A DNA stretch of 38,051 nt from Pleomorphochaeta sp. (lineage in GTDB: Bacteria; Spirochaetota; Spirochaetia; Sphaerochaetales; Sphaerochaetaceae). The notes below the pieces were generated by a model, which was not told where the DNA came from, ran no database searches, and saw only the letters and a program-made list of their open reading frames with translations. Position numbers and translations under genes: made by a program. Positions 33,039 through 38,051 of this stretch are shown one piece after another. The stretch lies in assembly GCA_028532815.1 (NCBI GenBank), contig JAQQAS010000012.1:1-38051 (forward strand), read 5' to 3'. Every line of letters starts with the position of its first letter. The first letter of the stretch is position 1.

Positions 33039-34094
33039 ATGGAATACCCAAAGTTAGATATAAATCTAAGCACAATTAAAAATAATGTACAAACGGTTGT
33101 TTCTCTGTGCGAAAATTATGGCATTTATATCACTGGAGTTACTAAAGTTTTTTCAGCTTCAAAACCTATTGTCCAAGCTTTTCTAGATGGCGGAATTAGA
33201 AGAATCGGTGATTCTAGAATTGAGAATTTAAAAAGAGCAAAAGAATTTGATGTTGAAAAATGGTTGATAAGAGTTCCTCCAATCTCTCAAGTAAAAGATG
33301 TTTTATTATATTCTGATGTTTCACTAAATTCAGAACTATCCACGATTATAAAATTAAATGAAGAAGCTACTAAAATAAATAAAATACATAAAGTTATACT
33401 TATGGTTGATTTAGGAGACCTTAGAGAAGGGTATTTAATTAATAACCTTTTTTTTGATGTAGTTAAAAAAGTACAGTCTCTATCAAATATTCAATTATAT
33501 GGAGTTGGAACTAATTTAACTTGTTTCTCTTTTATAAAATCATCTAATGAAAACTTGACTGTGTTAGATAATTTAGCAAAAAAACTACCACTTAAGAATT
33601 TAGTTGTAAGTGGAGGTAACTCTGCAACAATAAAATTGATGTTAGATGGTCAAATCCCTCCTAATATTAATAATATGAGATTGGGTGAGAGTCTTCTCTT
33701 TGGTAAAGAAAGAAGTACTTATACTTTTTTAAAAGGAACTAGAAAAGATGCTTTTATTTTAAGTGCAGAAGTTGTTGAATTAAAAATTAAACCTTCTGTT
33801 CCTTGGGGAGAAGTTGGTCCGGACAGTTATGGTAATATACATAAAAAACTAGTTGATAAGGGAAACATAACTAGAGCTATTTTAGCAATAGGAAAGCAAG
33901 ATTGTGATATTGAAACAATGAAACCTATAGATCCAAATATAGAAATTGTTGGAGCTAGTAGTGATTATCTAATTGTGCATATTAAATCTAATGATAATAA
34001 TTATAAAGTAGGGGCAATTATTCAATTTGAGTTGGGTTATTATTCTCTAATGAGAGTTATGCAAAGCGAATATGTAAGTAAATTTTATTACTAA
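33039..34094 (+). CDS. Fold-type III PLP amino-acid racemase, ornithine-racemase-like
   Basis: This 351-residue enzyme of the alanine-racemase-like fold has PLP lysine Lys36 in ITGVTKVFSA. It closely follows the ornithine racemase of amino-acid-fermenting clostridia in layout: GIRRIGDSRIENLK, LIRVPPISQVKDVLLYSDVSLNSE, VILMVDLGDLREGY, VSGGNSATI, MRLGESLLFGKE and the C-terminal RAILAIGKQDCDIETM block. The likely reaction is interconversion of L- and D-ornithine or a related basic amino acid. It is the last gene of the importer-hydrolase cluster, 35 bases after the M20 gene. Ornithine aminomutase genes, expected in a full ornithine fermentation path, are not in the window. Confidence 0.82.
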   Translation: MEYPKLDINLSTIKNNVQTVVSLCENYGIYITGVTKVFSASKPIVQAFLDGGIRRIGDSRIENLKRAKEFDVEKWLIRVPPISQVKDVLLYSDVSLNSELSTIIKLNEEATKINKIHKVILMVDLGDLREGYLINNLFFDVVKKVQSLSNIQLYGVGTNLTCFSFIKSSNENLTVLDNLAKKLPLKNLVVSGGNSATIKLMLDGQIPPNINNMRLGESLLFGKERSTYTFLKGTRKDAFILSAEVVELKIKPSVPWGEVGPDSYGNIHKKLVDKGNITRAILAIGKQDCDIETMKPIDPNIEIVGASSDYLIVHIKSNDNNYKVGAIIQFELGYYSLMRVMQSEYVSKFYY

Positions 34095-34222
34095 TCTTTT
34101 TTATTATCTTAGTTAATATGTAAAAATTACCTTCTAAATTTAAAAATAGGTTTTTCTCTTGTTATCATTATTTAAATAAATGTAGTAGAATTTATTTAAA
34201 CTAATTGAATGAGGTCTATGAT

Positions 34223-34693
34223 TTGTTAACTAAACCTAAAATCAAAATTGTTGATAATTCTTTAATAAGGGCAGAGATAGCTAAGTTATATGAAATAACT
34301 AACAAAGTTAATTTAGCAAAATGGTCATTATCATTAGCAAAACATATTCTTTTACTCCTTGATTTAGATTATGAGAGAGTAGATGTTATTAGAGATGGGT
34401 TCCAAGTCAATGTAATGTGGCAATCTGATAAGGCTCGAATGCACGATGTAAGACAAGCTGGATTTAAAGTTCATAAACTTGCAAGAGATACAAATAATAT
34501 AGTTTACCAGACTGCTTTAAGAGTAGTAGGGCAAGCCGTAGGTAGTGGTCATATGAGAGAACATTCTCTTGTAGCTTTTGATTATGCCATAAAAGTTATA
34601 GGGCTAATTTCCAATAACGATTTAGATTCAATTACTAAGGAAAGAATTTGGCAATTAGAAGAACTTCGTAAAATCATAAAAATAAATCAATAG
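34223..34693 (+). CDS. Imm-5-like putative immunity protein
   Basis: This is a 156-residue helical protein. The block TALRVVGQAVGSGHMREHSLVAFDYAIKVIGL matches the conserved GQAVxTxHxxxH helix of the Imm-5-like putative immunity family, and an early KWSLSLAKHIL helix also fits. No known polymorphic toxin, secretion or contact-dependent gene lies nearby, so immunity is a family label, not a demonstrated role. I prefer initiation at TTG 34223, since GAGG at 34211-34214 is eight bases upstream; another in-frame TTG lies at 34205, and the ATG at 34218 is out of frame. It appears monocistronic. Confidence 0.6.
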   Translation: MLTKPKIKIVDNSLIRAEIAKLYEITNKVNLAKWSLSLAKHILLLLDLDYERVDVIRDGFQVNVMWQSDKARMHDVRQAGFKVHKLARDTNNIVYQTALRVVGQAVGSGHMREHSLVAFDYAIKVIGLISNNDLDSITKERIWQLEELRKIIKINQ

Positions 34694-34703
34694 TTTTTTA
34701 AAA

Positions 34704-34724
34704 TGAGCTTTGGTGCACAACTCA
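34704..34724. terminator. Weak bidirectional hairpin between convergent genes
   Basis: TGAG (34704) pairs with CTCA (34721-34724), with a bulged C and TT/AA, around a loop containing GTGCAC. Short A/T runs flank it. It lies between the convergent Imm-5-like and FAD oxidoreductase genes. Confidence 0.4.
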
Positions 34725-34733
34725 ATAAAATTC

Positions 34734-36326
34734 TTATTTCATAATTGCATCAGCACCATACCAACCTGTAAGAATAGCAGTTGGAATTCCTGCTGGACTG
34801 TATGCCCATTGTCCCACTTGATAAATATCAGGGATGGCAGTTTTTACAGACTTAGGAATCTTCTGGATGCTATGAACAACAGGGACTTTTTTCTCATATG
34901 TCCAACCGGTTATTGCTCCTTCAGAGGTTTTAACTTTACTATTATAACTAAGAGGAGAGAATGAGAATTGAAATAAAATTTTATTTTTAATTTCAGGATA
35001 TATTGTCGATTGTAAAATTTCAATCAATTTATTTTCTACGATTTCTTTAAACTCTTTATACCATTTAGCATCTTTAATCTTTTTAACAAGATCATATTCA
35101 AAAAATATGTTAGCAATTAGGCCAGTCTTTCCAGCAGGTGATAACTGTGGATCTCTAAGAGATGGTATAGATATTTCAATTGTATTGAGAGAACAATATT
35201 TATTAGCCCAATCAATAATTTCTTCTTTTGATAATTTGTCGAAGTTGTTTAATATGTTATTCAATTCTTTAGTATTTGTATTTGCTAATCCTTTTGATTG
35301 TGGGGTATATAAAAAGTGACCATGGGATATTTTTTCAAAATAGCTTAATGGTTTATCAATTCCTAGATATAGAGAAAATACAGAATCACCACCTCTATTT
35401 GAGTCAAATAGTTCTTTTTGTTTTAAACATTTTAATTTGTTTTTTGTATCGAGTTGCTCAAAATCTGTGATTGAATATAGATTTTTTAAATCAGCTGCCC
35501 AAATTAATTTTGAGTAATTATATTTATTACCTTTGTTATCAACTAAAATCTTATTTTGAGGATCAATATATTTTATTAAAGTGTTTTTTTTGATTTTGGC
35601 ACCATTCTCAATTACTTTTTCACTTAATTTTTTTGTTAATTCACCGGTACCACCTCTGGGGTATAAATATTCTTGGTAAACATAAAAATAACCAAGAGCA
35701 AAAAATGTAGGTGTTTTTTTGAAAAAATGTTGGCTTATAATATCTATTAAAGCTTGATTTGAAGTATATTTTTTTAAAAAATCATTAATCGGTTTATTCA
35801 TTCTATTCATGTGCATTACTGCTAAAATAAACTTCCCAAACCATGGCATTAATTCATGAATTAAATACTCTTTATCATGAGTAAAATCTTTTTTGAAGAT
35901 TGGGTTATCAAAACCATATATAACTTTCATACTTTTAGTAATTTTTTTTATTACTTTAAATATTTTATCAATATCATTTATATTTTCAGGAAATTTTGAA
36001 ATCAATAAAGCTTTGTACTTTTTTATATCTTCACTACCACTCATTGATAAAATATCTTTTTCAATTCCTAAAGAAACCTTACTATCTAGTAGTTCAATCT
36101 CGATGCCTAAATCTTTTAATAAAGGTTTTACAACACCTGAGTTTTCAATCGATCTAGCACCAGTATCAAAAACAAAGCCATCATGGCTGAAAGAAGTTAT
36201 TAAACCACCACATATATCACTTTGTTCTAACAATTGGACATTGTATCCTTCTCTTGAAAGATATGCCGCTGATGTTAAGCCTGCAAGACCTGCTCCTACT
36301 ATAATAATTGGATCTTCTTTATTCAT
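34734..36326 (-). CDS. CrtI/phytoene-desaturase-like FAD oxidoreductase
   Basis: This 530-residue flavoprotein begins with a dinucleotide fold IIIVGAGLAGLTSAAYLSREGYNVQLLEQ, then GGLITSF and FVFDTGARSIE, and ends with the C-terminal FAD-contact segment YQVGQWAYSPAGIPTAILTGWYGA. A mid-protein YPRGGTGELTKKLSE is typical of the CrtI/carotenoid isomerase/retinol saturase group. Substrate is probably a hydrophobic unsaturated molecule, but no carotenoid or isoprenoid genes are present. It is third in a minus-strand operon with an SDR (ATGA overlap) and an NTF2-like protein, suggesting successive redox steps on one small molecule. Confidence 0.85.
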   Translation of the reverse strand: MNKEDPIIIVGAGLAGLTSAAYLSREGYNVQLLEQSDICGGLITSFSHDGFVFDTGARSIENSGVVKPLLKDLGIEIELLDSKVSLGIEKDILSMSGSEDIKKYKALLISKFPENINDIDKIFKVIKKITKSMKVIYGFDNPIFKKDFTHDKEYLIHELMPWFGKFILAVMHMNRMNKPINDFLKKYTSNQALIDIISQHFFKKTPTFFALGYFYVYQEYLYPRGGTGELTKKLSEKVIENGAKIKKNTLIKYIDPQNKILVDNKGNKYNYSKLIWAADLKNLYSITDFEQLDTKNKLKCLKQKELFDSNRGGDSVFSLYLGIDKPLSYFEKISHGHFLYTPQSKGLANTNTKELNNILNNFDKLSKEEIIDWANKYCSLNTIEISIPSLRDPQLSPAGKTGLIANIFFEYDLVKKIKDAKWYKEFKEIVENKLIEILQSTIYPEIKNKILFQFSFSPLSYNSKVKTSEGAITGWTYEKKVPVVHSIQKIPKSVKTAIPDIYQVGQWAYSPAGIPTAILTGWYGADAIMK

Positions 36327-37264
36327 TGCTCTAATCCTACCATCAATTTTGTTTTATCCCATAGTTTCCAAGCCATATCTTCATCTAGTGCATGGGGTGC
36401 GGGTATCTCTTTTGTGGTGAGATTGAAAAAGTTTCCATTTTCATTTTCTACATCTTTAGATACTCCTAAATAATATAAGGCTTTAGCTGAGATTTCAGCA
36501 GGCCTTGCTGATGATAAAACAAACTTATGTTTAAAAGCTCTATACAGTTTACCATTATTTTCTCCCATATTGCTTTTAACGTTTCCTGGATGCATAGCAT
36601 TTATAGTTACACCCGTTCCTTCATAATATTTAGAGAAAGTAGTCATCGAGAGTAATTGAGCTGTTTTAGCAACACCATATCCTTTTAATCCAGTATAATG
36701 ATGTTTTTTCCAATCAAGATCATCCAATCTTATACCTGCTATAGCAAACCTATGGCCTTCAGAATTTACATAAATAATCCTACATTTTTCTTGTTTAGCT
36801 AATTTGTCTTTTAACATATAATTTAATATAAAAGAACTTAAGTAATTAACTTGAAAAACCTTTTCAAAGCCATCATCAGTTAAGACTCTTTTAGTTTGGT
36901 AAACTCCAGCATTGTGAATAATTATATCAATGTTTTCATCAAGATCTCTAAGCTTTTTACCTACTTCAAAGATATCTGATAATTTAGTGTAATCTGCTAT
37001 TAAATATTTACAAGAAACGTTGAAGTCTTTCTTAAATTGGTCACATTGTTTTATTGTTTTCTCTTCATTTCTATTTATGAAAAGGAGATTAGCACCTTTA
37101 GATGCATATATTTTTGCTGTTTCATAACCGATTCCAGAAGTAGTTCCCGAAATAATTACAAATTTATTTGCACAAGAGTCATTGCATATGAGAGGGTCTT
37201 TTTTATCATTTTTCATCATTGCACCAATGTTTGACCATTCATATTCTTTTAAGTACTTATTCAT
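36323..37264 (-). CDS. Short-chain dehydrogenase/reductase (SDR)
   Basis: This is a 313-residue classical-type SDR with an unusual N-terminal extension of about 33 residues before the Rossmann core. The cofactor motif is SGTTSGIG (39-46), NAG is at 118-120, and the catalytic set is Ser168 (VNSEG), Tyr196 and Lys200 (YGVAK). The MHPGNVKSNM loop follows. It resembles the retinol/WW-oxidoreductase-like branch acting on lipophilic alcohols or ketones. It is coupled to the FAD oxidoreductase by a four-base overlap, and three bases after the NTF2-like gene. The ribosome site is weak (GGAT), fitting coupled translation. Confidence 0.9.
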   Translation of the reverse strand: MNKYLKEYEWSNIGAMMKNDKKDPLICNDSCANKFVIISGTTSGIGYETAKIYASKGANLLFINRNEEKTIKQCDQFKKDFNVSCKYLIADYTKLSDIFEVGKKLRDLDENIDIIIHNAGVYQTKRVLTDDGFEKVFQVNYLSSFILNYMLKDKLAKQEKCRIIYVNSEGHRFAIAGIRLDDLDWKKHHYTGLKGYGVAKTAQLLSMTTFSKYYEGTGVTINAMHPGNVKSNMGENNGKLYRAFKHKFVLSSARPAEISAKALYYLGVSKDVENENGNFFNLTTKEIPAPHALDEDMAWKLWDKTKLMVGLEQ

Positions 37265-37267
37265 ATT

Positions 37268-37711
37268 TTATCCAAATTTTTTCTTCATAAATTTTCTATA
37301 ATGTTTATTAAATCTTGGGATATTATCAAAAATATCTCCCCATAAATCATAATAGTCTCTCTGTTCAATAATCATCCTATTTTCATTTAATGTTACTCGA
37401 CTCAAACCAAAAATTGATGAGTTGGGGTATTTCTTAAAACTTAAAGTCATTTCCCATTCAAGTACAATTAAATTCCCATCTTCTAGGGCATGACTAACTT
37501 TCATCTTAAGATCTTTAGATCTATCTGTTAAACGTTTTGTCATTGCTTGAAATTCTTCTTTTCCATGAATTTCTTGAACTGTATCTTTAAAGAAAATATT
37601 GTCATCGTAGTAAGGTAAAATATGAGACCAATCAGGTCTTCCTTCTGTATTGTAAATATCTGTCCACAAATTTATTAGGTGGTTTTTATCTAGTATTTTA
37701 TATTCAGTAAT
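37268..37711 (-). CDS. NTF2-like (SnoaL-fold) protein, apparent ATT start
   Basis: This is a small cone-shaped-fold protein of about 147 residues. Characteristic blocks are GRPDWSHILPYYDDNIFFKDTVQEIHGKEEFQAM, the strand VLEWEMTLSF and the C-terminal IIEQRDYYDLWGDIF. Members bind or isomerise small hydrophobic ligands. No ATG begins the frame: a TTG at 37669 would drop conserved-looking residues (TEYKILDKNHLINL), while an ATT at 37711 lies six bases after a strong AGGAGG (37723-37718). I take ATT as the likely start; a base change from ATG is the alternative. It is first gene of the NTF2-SDR-FAD operon. Confidence 0.75.
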   Translation of the reverse strand: MTEYKILDKNHLINLWTDIYNTEGRPDWSHILPYYDDNIFFKDTVQEIHGKEEFQAMTKRLTDRSKDLKMKVSHALEDGNLIVLEWEMTLSFKKYPNSSIFGLSRVTLNENRMIIEQRDYYDLWGDIFDNIPRFNKHYRKFMKKKFG

Positions 37712-38051
37712 AGCACTCCTCCTTATTTTAACTTTTGAAGGTTAAAAAGTAGCATTCTTAATATTTAAATTAAATAATCTCATTTGCTTTAAATTAAACA
37801 AAAATAATTTTGTGGATAATTTAGCTCCAAAATATAGTATAACTTACTTATTATAAGTATTTATAATTTTTTATAAGACTTATTATTATTCTACCATAGC
37901 TCAATGGTGTGTCAATTATTTAATATTTTAAATTTTAAAATAAAGTGAACTAAATATGCTTTTAATTGTACTTATATCGAGATTTATATAATTTTTAAAA
38001 TAGAAAGTTTTATTTTTAAAAATGATTATAAAAACACAAAAATAATTTTGT
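37712..38051. other. Intergenic region at the right edge
   Basis: No gene is supported here. It carries the ribosome site (37718-37723), an AT-rich leader of about 170 bases and the promoter (37888-37915) of the minus-strand NTF2 operon. Beyond 37915 I see only AT-rich sequence to the window edge. Confidence 0.6.
37888..37915 (-). promoter_or_regulatory. Promoter with spacer dyad for the NTF2-SDR-FAD operon
   Basis: On the minus strand, TTGACA (37915-37910), a 16-base spacer and TAGAAT (37893-37888) form a strong promoter with extended -10 TGG. The dyad ACCAT-N6-ATGGT (37893-37908) fills the spacer, a position used by repressors and by MerR-type activators. Confidence 0.65.

Noticed and set aside
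1-38051. CRISPR array, tRNA, rRNA, insertion sequence or prophage genes
   Set aside because: No regularly spaced direct repeats, cloverleaf-like sequence, transposase, integrase or phage structural gene was found by eye on either strand.

Overview
The window is strongly AT-rich bacterial DNA. It probably comes from a spirochaete (Spirochaetota) or a close relative with a two-membrane envelope. Evidence for this: two solute-binding proteins have signal peptides ending in the FAxGSxES style common in spirochaete binding proteins; there is a lipobox lipoprotein next to a beta-barrel-like exported protein; and the enzymes suit an anaerobe or microaerophile (CoA-disulfide-reductase-like flavoprotein, ferritin-like protein plus AhpC, ornithine-racemase-like protein). 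This placement is inference. There is no rRNA, tRNA, CRISPR array, insertion sequence or prophage gene in the window.

Layout. 1-4.0 kb: a thiol-redox island. A membrane-anchored thioredoxin and CcdA (minus strand) face two ArsR-type regulators and a CoA-disulfide-reductase/NADH-oxidase-like flavoprotein. Both regulators and the flavoprotein have interrupted frames, and each regulator has a clear palindrome at its start. 4.1-10.6 kb: a YesM/YesN-type two-component system followed by a complete AfuABC/FbpABC-type ABC importer. 10.6-14.7 kb: DUF1847, a UPF0237/UPF0210 pair, GrpB-like protein and a D-2-hydroxyacid dehydrogenase. 14.7-16.3 kb: a hairpin-rich leader and a BCCT-family transporter that has lost its C-terminus and lacks a normal start codon. 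16.4-21.9 kb, minus strand: a GH13 alpha-glucanase behind a TetR regulator, a ferritin-like/AhpC operon, an OMP-like gene translationally coupled to a caspase-family lipoprotein, and a DUF454 membrane protein.

22.0-28.4 kb: a complete, tightly packed tryptophan operon trpEGDCFBA. Its promoter lies inside nested palindromes, and its leader is too short for attenuation. 28.9-34.1 kb: a polar amino-acid ABC importer followed by a cytidylate-kinase-like protein, an M20/YgeY-like hydrolase and an ornithine-racemase-like PLP enzyme, which together suggest uptake and conversion of an amino acid or its conjugate. 34.2-34.7 kb: an Imm-5-like putative immunity protein with no visible toxin. 34.7-37.7 kb, minus strand: an NTF2-like/SDR/CrtI-type FAD oxidoreductase operon with its own promoter and an operator-like dyad in the promoter spacer.

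The most unusual parts are the caspase lipoprotein/OMP pair with a phased repeat upstream, the eroding ArsR/redox island, the nested trp operator, and the transporter-hydrolase-racemase cluster containing a kinase homologue with a degenerate P-loop.
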